A stretch of DNA of 35,099 bases from Defluviitaleaceae bacterium. Its GTDB lineage: Bacteria; Bacillota; Clostridia; Lachnospirales; WQUN01. The notes under the pieces were generated by a model. It ran no database searches, was not told the origin of the DNA, and saw only the letters and a program-made list of their open reading frames with translations. The position numbers were made by a program, and so were the translations under genes. Location of the stretch: the NCBI GenBank assembly GCA_009785615.1, contig WQVX01000013.1:1-35099 (forward strand), given 5' to 3'. This document shows, in pieces, positions 15,701-24,998 of this stretch. Position 1 is the stretch's first letter. Every line of letters begins with the position of its first letter.

Positions 15701-18433
15701 GAATGGTTTAATACCACAGTAGAATTTATGGTAAACCATGAACAAGGTGGCCCGGGTTTAAATCATCTTATATTCCGTTTTAGGGTTAACAACAATACAC
15801 AGCAGCCGGTTGTATTATACATTGACAATATCAATGTATATGTTGGCGGCACTATTGAGCTTACCCCTCCGGAATGGGATTTAGGCTTACCATCATTAGC
15901 AGAACTGTTTGAGCCTTGGTTCTTATTAGGAAACATATTCCCGGGCACAACATCTTCTGTAATGAACCAATTTAATACCCGTGAAATGTTTGCACACCAT
16001 TTTAACGCTATAACAGGAGAAAACCATCATAAACCTGATCAAATAGCAGGCCCGGGAAGCCGTATTACGGTTCCGACTGTTGAAGAATTTGATTTTACTC
16101 ATGCTGATGCTGTTGTAGATTTTGCTATAGAAAACGACATAACACTTGTTGGTCATGCATTTGTGTGGCATTCTCAATCTCCAAACTGGCTATTCCTTGA
16201 ATCAGTTGGCGAACCTCTTACTCGCCAGCAAGCCAGGGACAACATGGAATTCTACATCCGTACAGTCTCTGAGCATTATGCAGAAAGAGGCTTGTTAGGA
16301 GCTTTCTATTCTTGGGACGTAGCTAATGAAGTTATTGCTTCCGGCGGCGGAACCTGGACATATAATTGGAAAGATCAAATTAGATCTACAGGTAATCCAT
16401 GGCTTGATGCTTATGCTAACAATCCTAACCCACAGCCCGGTGATCATCCTACAGATTATATTTATGATGCATTTGTATTTGCCCGCAGGTATTTCCCATA
16501 CTCCATACTTTACTATAACGATTATAATGAAGAAATTCCGGCAAAGCGCGATGCTATTGCAGCAATGGTAGAATACTTTAACGCACGTTGGGCGCATGAC
16601 TTAGAAAACAACTATGAAGCTGTATCTGTTGGTACTGCATACAACGGACGCTTGCTTATTGAAGCTATTGGTATGCAAAGCCACTATCACTTGAGTGGAT
16701 GGGAAACTAGCTTTGATAACGTACGCCCGGCTATCCAACGCTTTATTCAAACAGGCGCAAGAGTAAGTATCACTGAGCTGGATATCACTGTAGGTGGATT
16801 TGGCGGCCCGGCACCTGACGAAGCAGACTTGCCGGAATTATTTGCACAACAAGCTGCAACTTATGCAAGATTGTTTGGTTACTACTTGGAATTTGCTGAC
16901 TATATTGGTCGTGTTGCTATTTGGGGACTTGCCGATAATCAAAGCTGGCGTGCAGCAGGGCATCCATTGCTCTTTGATGCTAACTTCGATGCAAAGCCGG
17001 CATTCCAAGCTATTGTAGATGTAGCAGAGAGCGCAACACGTCCTACAGTAAATCCACCAACTGTTACTACAGCACCCGGTTTGCCGGATGGTGAATTAGG
17101 TGTACGTTATACTACACAACTTAGTGTAACACGCAATAATAATTCGCCTCTTTTCTGGGAAGTAAGTGGTGGAAATTTACCTCCCGGCTTAGTATTGCAT
17201 TCTCGTACCGGAGTGATTGAAGGAGTTCCAACTCAAAACGGTACCTTCACATTTACAGTAAGGATATCTAATTATGGTGGATATACTTACGAGACATTTA
17301 CTATTGTTATTGGCGAAGAAGAAATCGGCAACCAAAATAATAACCAACAAGTAACACAGCCTCCTCCGGCAACAACAACTACGACTACTCAATTTGTCAG
17401 AACTACCGGTAGCAGGCGTCCAATTTCACCGGCTTCCAGACCGGGTGGTGGCAGAGTATCAGTAGATATAGGTGCAGGAATTGTAGCACCTAATGTTCAA
17501 ATTGTTTTAATGCCTGTGGTAACAACAAGTAGACTTGCCGGAACCTTTATTGCATCCGGGGAAACAACTTTTACAATACACTTAACCTACGAAACCGGTG
17601 CAATACTTTCCGGCAGCGACATTGTAACTTTGGTAGAGAATAACAGAGATCTTCACATTCAAAGTGGACGCTTTACTGTAACATTTACCGTTGAGCAAAT
17701 GACCCACTGGAATGTAAACGACGAAATAACTATTATAGTTAACCGGGTTGATGTTCTTCCGCGTCCTACTATGCCATTGTTAGAGTTTGTAGAAGTAATA
17801 GTGTTAATTAACCAAGTAGAAGTATCCGGCCTTGGAGCTTACGCGCTGGTATCCATCGACATATCTGACCTCAATCTTACTCCTGAAGAACTAGACGCTT
17901 TAAGCGCAGTAATTTTTGATCCTTATACCGGTCAATACACTATTATTATGGGTGGGTTCCCGGATGGTAATATGTTTATATTCCCTATCAGTGGCCCGGG
18001 ACTGTTTGGCGTTGTAGTAGTTGGTTTAGAAGTCCAAGTTCCAACAATGCCTATAGTCGCTTTACCAATAGCTATACAACCTTCTTTGCGTTTTGTAATT
18101 GGAAGCACTTCATTTATGCAAGGCGACATTGCTTTAAGCTTAGATGCAGCACCATTCATTGATCCTGTTTATAACCGTACAATGCTTCCGCTTGCCGGTA
18201 TAGCTTCCGCATTAGGAGCCAATGTACAGTGGGTAGAATACACCCGTACAGTTGTTATCACCAGGGATAGTATTGTGGTGACACTTCAAGTAGACACCCC
18301 GCTTCCTAATAATATGGGAATGCCTGTGATCATTGATGGCCGCACCTTTGTACCAATTGCTTACATTATAGAAGCTTTGGGAGCTAATGTGATGTGGGAC
18401 GATAACACACAAGCTATATATGTAACTAACTAG
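12713..18433 (+). CDS. Giant secreted modular GH10 endo-xylanase with C-terminal copper-amine-oxidase-like domain
   Basis: An exported 1906-residue xylanase cleaving beta-1,4-xylan. Order: signal peptide (cut near VMA, residue ~31); Asp/Glu/Asn/Tyr-rich linker (~33-137); four related beta-sandwich modules (~153-325, 333-500, 514-680, 687-865), each ending in an IDxIxI-type strand and probably carbohydrate-binding; a CBM22-like module (~868-1046); the GH10 barrel (~1058-1436). The catalytic acid/base is Glu1206 in WDVANE and the nucleophile Glu1355 in ITELDI; VGHAFVWHSQSPNWLF is the GH10 substrate-site motif. A putative Ig (He_PIG-like) domain (~1446-1533), Thr-rich linker, unassigned beta region and two-repeat copper amine oxidase N-terminal-like domain (~1789-1906) follow. 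That last domain in Clostridia is thought to mediate surface attachment. Start GTG 12713 (8 bases from AAAAGGAGG) and ATG 12716 are both possible. Confidence 0.93.
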   Translation: MMCNVGRKRVIAYLVAFAMVFSTFSPLTVMAEEGNDIGDGYVEVFIPDPEVSEDESDDSESTSDYEGGDDNTYIEGDYSYNLNDDLNDVNVENDEVFNGNDANNEYEDQYYDEYATENEVGYNYGENDFYDEIVVDYFSSAYVPYVHVSSYLNLDPFILTLSGDVEVIFDMQDDLVLLGPLTGTTYLQEFGSGMNVAVNEATVAGETVRYIQVLEVNDNGQGLTILTSDMDLEEGDRLIVTGRPGANFPDANRSMMLRRSVGIDWNDQQLNADNDPQPTFSLSHIISAAELAPGVNIHIHANTWGAPGLDNSVFYIDSIIITRDLGDVEEDDREVIYSLTEDAYIQSLTGAGPAMLIQPFTTTNLAGTPYLQPSGGAVITVYEYDDVNFLHVGGRSNDWDGLDLMFDPMDLLPGNVYHVRVSGRIDGTAPAGASIMLQGIPGHDWTNNTNISSNESFVLTHTLSASNLDNWDVIRITTNSGGASMSFYIHTIEFGTELPADLPFTPPGLPGAGDALYSLANHTEFQDLDIGDIFTGVAPLQGAGTVTLTVVDHATYAGNAISLTGRGDQNWHSLDVLLGSENVNLAVYNEYSVTVEGRVIGVPPAGAEVFLQGAANPWPFLAGSGPLTEDGTFTLTAYLDASNLPNIGGALRIQTNGDGIGMSFIIDDIEIVLEYAGEPEEEPENGYETVLYRLSEDADVQALSASASFAGGQFNDVSPYLISSANPTITVVDGSYGNALQITDRPAGTGEWYGIDILFNPMGLVSGAVYEFRAWGSIYGEIPISEGTPAMQFAQPNTPWGGYAGHVATLDNGEWTLTLRLSGALLNSIITGQTQPGVRIATNVHGRTMSFIIDEIEVVMIGDPEVTFILEHQITFDDASWAAYQDYLSAGDQMTGTRVTNRGNSDNYSFRLENTTGNFYSGQGNYLRFDLPENIPNGTMVRISWDVFVPSGENPDATTIVGPGLVINSFFGTPDYQPTNTQPEPGDLGGRTTPMDEWFNTTVEFMVNHEQGGPGLNHLIFRFRVNNNTQQPVVLYIDNINVYVGGTIELTPPEWDLGLPSLAELFEPWFLLGNIFPGTTSSVMNQFNTREMFAHHFNAITGENHHKPDQIAGPGSRITVPTVEEFDFTHADAVVDFAIENDITLVGHAFVWHSQSPNWLFLESVGEPLTRQQARDNMEFYIRTVSEHYAERGLLGAFYSWDVANEVIASGGGTWTYNWKDQIRSTGNPWLDAYANNPNPQPGDHPTDYIYDAFVFARRYFPYSILYYNDYNEEIPAKRDAIAAMVEYFNARWAHDLENNYEAVSVGTAYNGRLLIEAIGMQSHYHLSGWETSFDNVRPAIQRFIQTGARVSITELDITVGGFGGPAPDEADLPELFAQQAATYARLFGYYLEFADYIGRVAIWGLADNQSWRAAGHPLLFDANFDAKPAFQAIVDVAESATRPTVNPPTVTTAPGLPDGELGVRYTTQLSVTRNNNSPLFWEVSGGNLPPGLVLHSRTGVIEGVPTQNGTFTFTVRISNYGGYTYETFTIVIGEEEIGNQNNNQQVTQPPPATTTTTTQFVRTTGSRRPISPASRPGGGRVSVDIGAGIVAPNVQIVLMPVVTTSRLAGTFIASGETTFTIHLTYETGAILSGSDIVTLVENNRDLHIQSGRFTVTFTVEQMTHWNVNDEITIIVNRVDVLPRPTMPLLEFVEVIVLINQVEVSGLGAYALVSIDISDLNLTPEELDALSAVIFDPYTGQYTIIMGGFPDGNMFIFPISGPGLFGVVVVGLEVQVPTMPIVALPIAIQPSLRFVIGSTSFMQGDIALSLDAAPFIDPVYNRTMLPLAGIASALGANVQWVEYTRTVVITRDSIVVTLQVDTPLPNNMGMPVIIDGRTFVPIAYIIEALGANVMWDDNTQAIYVTN

Positions 18434-18457
18434 CATTAAATTTAAAGTATAAACATT

Positions 18458-18506
18458 AACCCCAATGGCCTGCTTTGCGCTTGTAAAGCAGGCCATTGGG
18501 GTTTTA
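18458..18506 (+). terminator. Terminator of the xylanase gene
   Basis: A perfect 19-bp stem (18458-18476 with 18485-18503) with an 8-nt loop is followed by TTTTA. It is 25 bases after the stop codon and is the strongest Rho-independent terminator in the window. It insulates the xylanase from the amidohydrolase gene. Confidence 0.92.
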
Positions 18507-18520
18507 TGTTGAACTGAAAA

Positions 18521-18559
18521 CGTGCGCAACCGGTGACAAAATGAGATTGGTTACGTACG
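18521..18559 (+). repeat. Conserved-loop hairpin, copy 3
   Basis: A 12-bp stem with one mismatch and two G-U pairs encloses the loop GTGACAAAATGAGAT (18533-18547). It lies just beyond the xylanase terminator and 26 bases before the amidohydrolase promoter, in the plus orientation. The G-U pairs exist only on this strand. Confidence 0.8.
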
Positions 18560-18584
18560 TTATTTATTACCGGATTAACTCAAC

Positions 18585-18613
18585 TTGAAAAAAAATGAAA
18601 AATTCTGTATACT
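18585..18613 (+). promoter_or_regulatory. Promoter of the YtcJ-type amidohydrolase gene
   Basis: TTGAAA (18585-18590) and TATACT (18608-18613) are spaced by exactly 17 bases. The predicted transcript has a leader of about 115 bases before the ATG at 18737. Confidence 0.65.
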
Positions 18614-18736
18614 ATTAGTGACGTATTTAAATCTCAAAAATCAATAATTATGAAGGTAAATAATCGCAAAAAATTACCACCATTTGCGACAATGATGACG
18701 CGACTCATTGTCCGATATCTAAAGGAGAAATTATAT

Positions 18737-20275
18737 ATGAAATATGACCTACTATTCAAAAACGCAAACATTATAACAATGGACAAAAGCCTTTCAAAAT
18801 ATGAATGGGTTGGCGTAAAAGACGGTAAAATTGCCACACTTGGTTTAGGTGACATTTCTAATGCTGAGTCCGCTATGGCAATTGATTTAGAAGGCAAAAC
18901 TATTTTGCCCGGATTGATGGATTGTCACAGTCATGCAGTTGCTAAGGGGCTTTGCATGAATTCTGTAAATTTAGAAAACGTAAAAAGTATTGAAGAAGTA
19001 TTATCTTTGTTGAAAGCAGAAGCTGACTCCAAAGATAGCGGCGAATGGGTGTTTGGTGTTAGCTTTCTCCCTCAATATGTAAAAGAAAATCGATACCCTA
19101 CCAGATATGAATTAGATAGCATATGCGCCAATAATCCCTTGATGGTCACTGCTGCCACAATGCATGGATGTGCAATAAACACAAAAGCAATGGATATATG
19201 TCAAGTCCCGGACGATATGCCGGGAGTAGAGAAAGAAAATGGTATTCCGCTGGGAATATATGTATCAGACGAATCTTCTTTTTGTGCAATGCATAACGCG
19301 CTTGGTTCTCTCCCGGCCTCTGTAATTTGGAAATATATCAAAGATTGGGCTGAAAATTGCGCATCTAAAGGCATTACTGTTGCTCATAGCTTTTTTGGAT
19401 TGTTTGTAAAAGGAAATACAGATTTAAAATTAGTTCTGGAGAGAAAAGCAGAACTTCCTGTTGAAGTGTTAGTATTCTATGAAACATGGAAAGTTGAAGA
19501 TGCTATAGCTTTAGGACTGCCAAGAGTTGGAGGCTGCCTGACCCTGGACGGCTCGCCTTTTGAATTAACCCAGGCAAATTTTGAGCCTTACGCTTGCGAT
19601 CCATCGGTAAGAGGCGTACTTTATCACAATGATTCAGAGGTTTACAATCTAGTTTCAAAAGCACATGCATCAAATATGCAAGTAACCCTTCACGCTGTAG
19701 GAGATCGTGCTATAGATCAATTGATTTATACATACAACAGGGTGATTAAAGAGCAAGGCAAAAAAGATCTTCGCCATAGAATAGAACATTTTTGTATGCC
19801 TACTCAAAAGCAAATTGAAATGGCCGCAGAATTTGGTATAATTCTTTCTATGCAACCTGGATTCACTTATTTATGGGATAAGGCAGAAGGCGGAAATTAT
19901 GAATACATCCTTGGAAGAGAAAAAGCAAACCGAATGGATCCGTTTCCCCAAATATTAAAAGCAGGCAATATTATCTGTGCCGGGTCAGATTCTCCGGTAA
20001 CAATGATAGATCCACTTAAAGATATAGCCGCTTGTGTAAATGGGCCTAACCCCATTAGAAATATTTCCGTTGATGAAGCTCTTAAAATGCTTACAGTTAA
20101 TGCTGCTTATGCCGGAAATCTTGAAAAATTTAAAGGCAGTATTGAAGTTGGAAAAGATGCAGATTTTACAATTATCAACAAAGATCCTTATTTGTACGCT
20201 AACACTGAAGAAATTCATGACATGGAAGTTCTATACACAATAAGAGAAGGAAAAATAATGTATCAAAAATTATAG
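18737..20275 (+). CDS. YtcJ-type metal-dependent amidohydrolase
   Basis: A 512-residue cytoplasmic hydrolase of the amidohydrolase superfamily, subgroup amidohydro_3 (YtcJ/N-acyl amino acid amidohydrolase-like). Motifs in order: HSH in LMDCHSHAVAKG (~60-66), HAVGDRAIDQ and HRIEHFCMP (metal-binding histidines, middle third), and AGSDSPVT with the catalytic Asp. The physiological substrate is unknown; family members act on amides, formamides or heterocycles. I use the ATG at 18737 because AAAGGAG (18721-18727) precedes it and similarity starts at MKYDLLFKNANIITMD; an in-frame ATG at 18650 adds 29 residues without support. The gene has its own promoter and lies between two strong terminator/promoter boundaries, so it appears monocistronic. 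It is a distant superfamily relative of the ssnA product, not a paralogue in sequence. Confidence 0.85.
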   Translation: MKYDLLFKNANIITMDKSLSKYEWVGVKDGKIATLGLGDISNAESAMAIDLEGKTILPGLMDCHSHAVAKGLCMNSVNLENVKSIEEVLSLLKAEADSKDSGEWVFGVSFLPQYVKENRYPTRYELDSICANNPLMVTAATMHGCAINTKAMDICQVPDDMPGVEKENGIPLGIYVSDESSFCAMHNALGSLPASVIWKYIKDWAENCASKGITVAHSFFGLFVKGNTDLKLVLERKAELPVEVLVFYETWKVEDAIALGLPRVGGCLTLDGSPFELTQANFEPYACDPSVRGVLYHNDSEVYNLVSKAHASNMQVTLHAVGDRAIDQLIYTYNRVIKEQGKKDLRHRIEHFCMPTQKQIEMAAEFGIILSMQPGFTYLWDKAEGGNYEYILGREKANRMDPFPQILKAGNIICAGSDSPVTMIDPLKDIAACVNGPNPIRNISVDEALKMLTVNAAYAGNLEKFKGSIEVGKDADFTIINKDPYLYANTEEIHDMEVLYTIREGKIMYQKL

Positions 20276-20379
20276 GATCTATCTCTTTGTACAAACACAA
20301 ATCGCATTCACGCTGTACTATATTGCTTGAGTGGCTTGGGATTTTCATAATTCCTTGGAAATTATCTGTGGAAATTTTC

Positions 20380-20408
20380 TTGACTTTCCTGTTTATGAGT
20401 GATAAAAT
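20380..20408 (+). promoter_or_regulatory. str operon promoter
   Basis: TTGACT (20380-20385) and TAAAAT (20403-20408) are 17 bases apart. Just upstream, GGAAATT occurs twice 5-6 bases apart. Transcription should start near 20415, giving a leader of about 80 bases before rpsL. Confidence 0.75.
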
Positions 20409-20424
20409 CCATCAAGTGTTGGGG

Positions 20425-20447
20425 AGTGGGCAAATGGCCCACTTTTT
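20425..20447 (+). terminator. Leader hairpin with T run ahead of rpsL
   Basis: AGTGGGC (20425-20431) and GCCCACT (20437-20443) form a 7-bp stem with a 5-nt loop, followed by a T run to 20447. It sits ~10 bases after the predicted transcription start. It has the form of a small intrinsic terminator or attenuator but could equally be a 5'-end stabilising hairpin. Confidence 0.55.
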
Positions 20448-20496
20448 AATGCATTTTGATAGATACCTAAATATTTTAAAAAAGAGAGGTGAATAA

Positions 20497-20916
20497 ATGC
20501 CAACCTTCAATCAATTGGTGCGTAAAGGCCGTAAAGCAGCAGAAAAGAAAAAGTCTGCGTCTCCTGCCATGTTAAAAGGATTAAATAGTATCCGTGGCAA
20601 ACAAACAGACCAGGCTTCTCCGCAAAAACGCGGTGTGTGTACCTATGTACGTACTGCTACCCCAAGAAAGCCTAATTCTGCCCTTCGTAAAATCGCTAGA
20701 GTACGTATGTCCAACCAGATGGAAGCTACTTGCTATATTCCCGGTGAGGGACATAACCTTCAAGAGCATAGTGTTGTTCTTGTAAGGGGTGGCCGTGTAC
20801 GGGACGTTCCCGGTGTTAGATATCATATCGTCCGTGGGACGCTGGATACTGCCGGTGTTGCCAACCGTAACCAGGCTCGGTCAAAATATGGTGCCAAGAA
20901 GGCCAAAAAGAAGTAA
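20497..20916 (+). CDS. rpsL: 30S ribosomal protein S12
   Basis: The 139-residue S12 sits in the decoding centre of the small subunit and affects translational accuracy; it is the classical streptomycin-resistance locus. [12 protein letters not shown] at the N-terminus and the [13 protein letters not shown] and [15 protein letters not shown] signatures are intact, and the C-terminal [10 protein letters not shown] tail is typical of Firmicutes. The lysine in the [10 protein letters not shown] loop, a position where resistance mutations occur, is wild type. The site AGAGAGG lies just before the ATG. It is first gene of the str operon, with rpsG 124 bases downstream, an unusually wide gap for this pair. 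Confidence 0.98.
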   Translation: MPTFNQLVRKGRKAAEKKKSASPAMLKGLNSIRGKQTDQASPQKRGVCTYVRTATPRKPNSALRKIARVRMSNQMEATCYIPGEGHNLQEHSVVLVRGGRVRDVPGVRYHIVRGTLDTAGVANRNQARSKYGAKKAKKK

Positions 20917-21040
20917 CCGGAGATATACCAGCCGTTAGATTTGCGCTGTTCAATATAAATTTGTTGAGGCGCGGACGTTTGGTTAGTTATCACTACCATT
21001 CGAGTACCGGCGAGGGTTTCTCGCAAAGGAGGGAAGTAGC

Positions 21041-21511
21041 GTGCCACGTAAAGGCCATGTACCAAAAAGGCAAGTTTTGCCCGATCCTGTGTATAAAAGC
21101 AGGACTGTTACCAAATTAATAAACACCGTTATGCTGGATGGTAAAAAAGGCGTTGCAGAACGCATTGTATATTCAGCTTTTGAAAAGGTGGCAGAACGTC
21201 GGGAAAACCCGGCATTAGAATCTTTTGAAGAGGCATTGGGCAACATTATGCCTATGCTGGAAGTTAAAGCCAGACGTGTAGGCGGTGCCACTTATCAGGT
21301 GCCAATTGAAATAAGGCCGGACAGACGCCAAGCTTTAGGGCTTCGTTGGTTGGTTCATTTTGCAAGAGCAAGAAGCGAACGTACCATGGAAGAGCGGCTG
21401 GCTAACGAAATTATGGACGCTGTAAATAGTACCGGCGGCGCAGTCCGCAGGAAAGAAGAAATGCATCGTATGGCAGAAGCCAACCGGGCATTCTCCCACT
21501 ATAAGTGGTAG
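21041..21511 (+). CDS. rpsG: 30S ribosomal protein S7
   Basis: A 156-residue primary 16S rRNA-binding protein that nucleates assembly of the 30S head and contacts tRNA at the E site. [16 protein letters not shown] at the start and the [16 protein letters not shown] and [21 protein letters not shown] segments are diagnostic, and length is standard. The start is GTG, supported by AAAGGAGGG at 21025-21033. A short stem GCGAG/CTCGC (21010-21024) abuts this ribosome binding site. In many bacteria S7 represses its own operon by binding the rpsL-rpsG intercistronic RNA, so the long 124-base spacer here is a plausible place for similar control, though I cannot match a known S7 site. Confidence 0.98.
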   Translation: MPRKGHVPKRQVLPDPVYKSRTVTKLINTVMLDGKKGVAERIVYSAFEKVAERRENPALESFEEALGNIMPMLEVKARRVGGATYQVPIEIRPDRRQALGLRWLVHFARARSERTMEERLANEIMDAVNSTGGAVRRKEEMHRMAEANRAFSHYKW

Positions 21512-21526
21512 AAAGAGGTTATCGTA

Positions 21527-23611
21527 GTGTCAAATCGTGCTTTCCCGCTGGAAAGAACTAGAAATATAGGAATCATGGCGCATATCGACGCCGGTAAAAC
21601 AACCCTGTCTGAACGCATATTGTATTATACCGGCCGTACGTATAAAATTGGCGACACTCATGAAGGTACCGCCACTATGGACTGGATGGAACAAGAGCAG
21701 GAGCGGGGCATTACCATAACGTCTGCTGCCACGACTACCCAGTGGGAGAACCATCGAATTAATATTATCGATACCCCGGGCCACGTAGATTTTACTGTAG
21801 AAGTTGAACGTTCTTTGAGAGTACTTGATGGTGCTGTTGGTGTTTTTTGCGCTAAAGGTGGCGTAGAGCCTCAATCAGAAACTGTTTGGCGTCAAGCAGA
21901 TAAGTACATGGTTCCTCGTATGGCTTACGTTAATAAGATGGACATCATGGGTGCAGATTTCCTCAATGTTGTAGGTATGGTAAAGGATCGCTTAGGTGCT
22001 AATGCTGTTCCTGTTCAATTACCTATCGGCGCAGAGGATACTTTTGTTGGCGTAGTTGACTTGATGGATATGAAGGCATATATATATCAGGACAAAGAAG
22101 GCCACGACATTAAAGTAGACGATATCCCTGATGATATGAAAGATCTTGCAGAAGAATACCGCACAAATATGATAGAATCAATTGCAGAAACAGATGAAGA
22201 TCTTACAGAGAAGTATCTGGCCGGCGAAGAAATTTCTGTAGAAGAACTTAAAGTTGCTTTGCGCAAAGCTTGCATATCCACAGAAATTACCCCGGTATTT
22301 TGCGGTTCTGCTTACAAAAACAAAGGTGTACAAAAATTGCTGGATGGTATTGTAGCCTATTTGCCGGCTCCAACAGATATACCACCTATACAAGGCATTG
22401 ATGTAGACACCGAAGAGCCTATTACTCGCGAACATTCTGATGAAGAGCCTTTTGCGGCTTTGGCATTTAAAATTATGAATGATCCGTTTGTGGGTAAGCT
22501 GGCATTCTTTAGAGTATATTCAGGCACTTTAACTGCCGGATCCTATATTCAAAACTCTGTAAAGGGTAAAAAAGAGCGTATTGGCCGTATCCTTCAAATG
22601 CACGCTAACCACCGTGAAGAGGTTCAGCAAGTGTATGCAGGGGATATTGCCGCAGCGGTAGGGTTAAAATTAACTACTACCGGTGATACTCTCTGTGATG
22701 AAAAGCATGAAGTAATACTGGAATCTATGAACTTTCCTGAGCCTGTTATATCGGTGGCAATTGAACCTAAAACAAAAGCCGGACGAGACAAAATGGGCAT
22801 AGCTTTAAGCAAGCTTTCTGAGGAAGATCCTACTTTCAGAACTCATACAGACCAAGACTCCGGCCAAACTATTATTGCCGGAATGGGCGAATTGCATCTT
22901 GAAATTATTGTAGATCGTCTATTAAGGGAATTTAGAGTAGAAGCCAATGTAGGTAAGCCTCAAGTGGCATACCGCGAAGCGTTCTCAAAAGCCGTTGACG
23001 TAGAAGGCAAATATGTGCGTCAGTCCGGTGGACGTGGTCAGTATGGTCATTGTAAAATAAAATTTGAGCCTATGGATGCTAACGACACTGACAAACCTTA
23101 CGAATTTGTTAACCAAATTGTAGGTGGTGCTATTCCAAAAGAATATATACCGGCTATAGATGGTGGCATACAAGAGGCTATGCAGTCGGGTATTATCGGC
23201 GGCTATCCCGTTTTGGGACTGCGCGCTGTTGTATACGATGGCAGTTACCATGATGTAGACTCGTCAGAAATGGCTTTCCGTATTGCCGGATCCATGGCGT
23301 TTAAAGATGCCATGAGAAAAAGTGATCCTAAATTGCTTGAACCTATTATGAAAGTGGACGTAACTGTTCCCGAAGAATATATGGGTGATGTTATAGGCGA
23401 TCTTAACAGCCGCCGGGGTCGCATTGAAGGCATGGAAGCCATGGGTAACGCTCAAGTGGTTCATGGATATGTGCCTTTAGCTGAGATGTTTGGATACGCA
23501 ACAGATTTGCGTTCTAATACTCAAGGCCGCGGCGTATATAGTATGGAAGTTCACCACTACGAACCTGTGCCAAAGAGTGTGCAGGAAAAAGTGACAGGTG
23601 CCCAAAATTAG
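21527..23611 (+). CDS. fusA: Translation elongation factor G
   Basis: A 694-residue GTPase that drives tRNA-mRNA translocation on the ribosome. The G-domain motifs AHIDAGKTT (P-loop, residues ~18-26), DTPGHVDF and NKMD are present, followed by domain II, the [14 protein letters not shown] region of domain IV/V and a normal C-terminus. Length matches Firmicute EF-G. The start is GTG 15 bases after the rpsG stop, preceded by AAAGAGG. It has no sign of being an EF-G2 or tetracycline-protection paralogue: gene order rpsL-rpsG-fusA-tuf marks it as the housekeeping copy. Confidence 0.98.
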   Translation: MSNRAFPLERTRNIGIMAHIDAGKTTLSERILYYTGRTYKIGDTHEGTATMDWMEQEQERGITITSAATTTQWENHRINIIDTPGHVDFTVEVERSLRVLDGAVGVFCAKGGVEPQSETVWRQADKYMVPRMAYVNKMDIMGADFLNVVGMVKDRLGANAVPVQLPIGAEDTFVGVVDLMDMKAYIYQDKEGHDIKVDDIPDDMKDLAEEYRTNMIESIAETDEDLTEKYLAGEEISVEELKVALRKACISTEITPVFCGSAYKNKGVQKLLDGIVAYLPAPTDIPPIQGIDVDTEEPITREHSDEEPFAALAFKIMNDPFVGKLAFFRVYSGTLTAGSYIQNSVKGKKERIGRILQMHANHREEVQQVYAGDIAAAVGLKLTTTGDTLCDEKHEVILESMNFPEPVISVAIEPKTKAGRDKMGIALSKLSEEDPTFRTHTDQDSGQTIIAGMGELHLEIIVDRLLREFRVEANVGKPQVAYREAFSKAVDVEGKYVRQSGGRGQYGHCKIKFEPMDANDTDKPYEFVNQIVGGAIPKEYIPAIDGGIQEAMQSGIIGGYPVLGLRAVVYDGSYHDVDSSEMAFRIAGSMAFKDAMRKSDPKLLEPIMKVDVTVPEEYMGDVIGDLNSRRGRIEGMEAMGNAQVVHGYVPLAEMFGYATDLRSNTQGRGVYSMEVHHYEPVPKSVQEKVTGAQN

Positions 23612-23703
23612 GCAATCATTGCTTTAGGGCTAAAAATTATATAATTGTACAGGGATTATTAAAAAATCCCCAAGCCGCCCATAATAAAGAGGAGGAAGTT
23701 GTA

Positions 23704-24897
23704 ATGGCAAAAGCCAAGTTTGAAAGAAATAAGCCTCACGTAAACATCGGTACCATAGGCCACGTTGACCATGGTAAAACAACCTTAACAGCCGCTATTA
23801 CCAAAACACTTGCTGAAAGATACAAGCTTAGCGAGTTTGTTGATTTTGACAAAATTGATAAAGCACCGGAAGAAAAGGCTCGCGGTATCACAATTTCTAC
23901 CACTCACGTAGAATATGAAACCCCTAACCGCCACTATGCCCACGTTGACTGCCCGGGCCATGCTGACTATGTTAAAAACATGATCACAGGTGCTGCTCAA
24001 ATGGACGGTGCTATTCTGGTTGTTGCTGCTACAGACAGCGTTATGGCACAAACTCGCGAGCATATCCTTTTGGCTCGTCAGGTTAACGTGCCTTATATCG
24101 TAGTATTTATGAATAAATGCGACTTGGTAGATGACGAAGAAATGTTAGAATTGGTTGAAATGGAAATTCGTGACTTGTTGTCAGAATACGAATTCCCGGG
24201 TGATGACACTCCTGTTATCCGCGGTTCTGCCTTCCAAGCATTGCAAGACACTACCAATCAATGGGGCGACAAAATCGTTGAACTTTTTGAAATCATCGAC
24301 GAATACATTCCTACTCCGGAACGTGACAGCGAAAAGCCTTTCCTTATGCCTGTTGAGGACGTATTCTCTATCACCGGCCGCGGAACAGTTGCTACCGGCC
24401 GTGTAGAGCGTGGTACTCTTAAAGTTCAAGATGAAGTTGAAATCGTTGGTCTTACCGACGAAACCCGTAAAGTTGTTGTTACCGGTATCGAAATGTTCCA
24501 TAAACTTTTGGATAATGCAGAAGCCGGCGACAATGCAGGTTTGCTATTGCGTGGTGTACAACGTACAGATATTGAACGTGGTCAAGTATTGGCCAAGCCC
24601 GGCAGTATCAAATCTCATACAAAATTTACTGCACAAGTATACGTATTGTCTGAGTCTGAAGGTGGCCGTCATAAGCCTTTCTTCAATAACTATCGTCCAC
24701 AGTTCTACTTCCGTACAACAGACGTTACAGGTGTTATCAATTTGCCTGAAGGCGTAGAAATGTGTATGCCCGGCGACAATATTGAAATGACTGTTGAGTT
24801 GATCACTCCTATCGCTATGGAACAAGGCTTGCGTTTTGCTATCCGCGAAGGCGGACGTACTGTTGGCGCAGGATCTGTTGTTACTATTATTGAATAA
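23704..24897 (+). CDS. tuf: Translation elongation factor Tu
   Basis: A 397-residue GTPase that delivers aminoacyl-tRNA to the ribosomal A site. GTP-binding motifs GHVDHGKTT (~19-27), DCPGHADY and NKCD are intact, as are the kirromycin-region and C-terminal [16 protein letters not shown]-like elements (here GAGSVV). The site AGGAGG lies just ahead of the ATG. It closes the str operon 92 bases after fusA; the gap holds a small hairpin GGGATT/AATCCC (about 23652-23670). A strong terminator follows at 24923-24973. Confidence 0.98.
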   Translation: MAKAKFERNKPHVNIGTIGHVDHGKTTLTAAITKTLAERYKLSEFVDFDKIDKAPEEKARGITISTTHVEYETPNRHYAHVDCPGHADYVKNMITGAAQMDGAILVVAATDSVMAQTREHILLARQVNVPYIVVFMNKCDLVDDEEMLELVEMEIRDLLSEYEFPGDDTPVIRGSAFQALQDTTNQWGDKIVELFEIIDEYIPTPERDSEKPFLMPVEDVFSITGRGTVATGRVERGTLKVQDEVEIVGLTDETRKVVVTGIEMFHKLLDNAEAGDNAGLLLRGVQRTDIERGQVLAKPGSIKSHTKFTAQVYVLSESEGGRHKPFFNNYRPQFYFRTTDVTGVINLPEGVEMCMPGDNIEMTVELITPIAMEQGLRFAIREGGRTVGAGSVVTIIE

Positions 24898-24922
24898 GAA
24901 TTTATAAATATTAGCATTAAGC

Positions 24923-24973
24923 AAAAGAGGCTGTTCAAAACTGTAAAAAGCAGTTGGGAACAGCCTCTTTTTT
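24923..24973 (+). terminator. str operon terminator
   Basis: AAAAGAGGCTGTTC (24923-24936) pairs with GAACAGCCTCTTTT (24958-24971), with a further ACTG/CAGT pairing inside the loop, and ends in TTTTTT. It is 25 bases after the tuf stop and 25 bases before the lipoprotein gene. Confidence 0.9.
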
Positions 24974-24998
24974 ATGAAATTAAGAGGAGATTTATTTT

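Noticed and set aside
18650-18736. 29-residue extension of the amidohydrolase
   Set aside because: The ATG at 18737 has AAAGGAG and begins the conserved sequence; the extension resembles translated leader.
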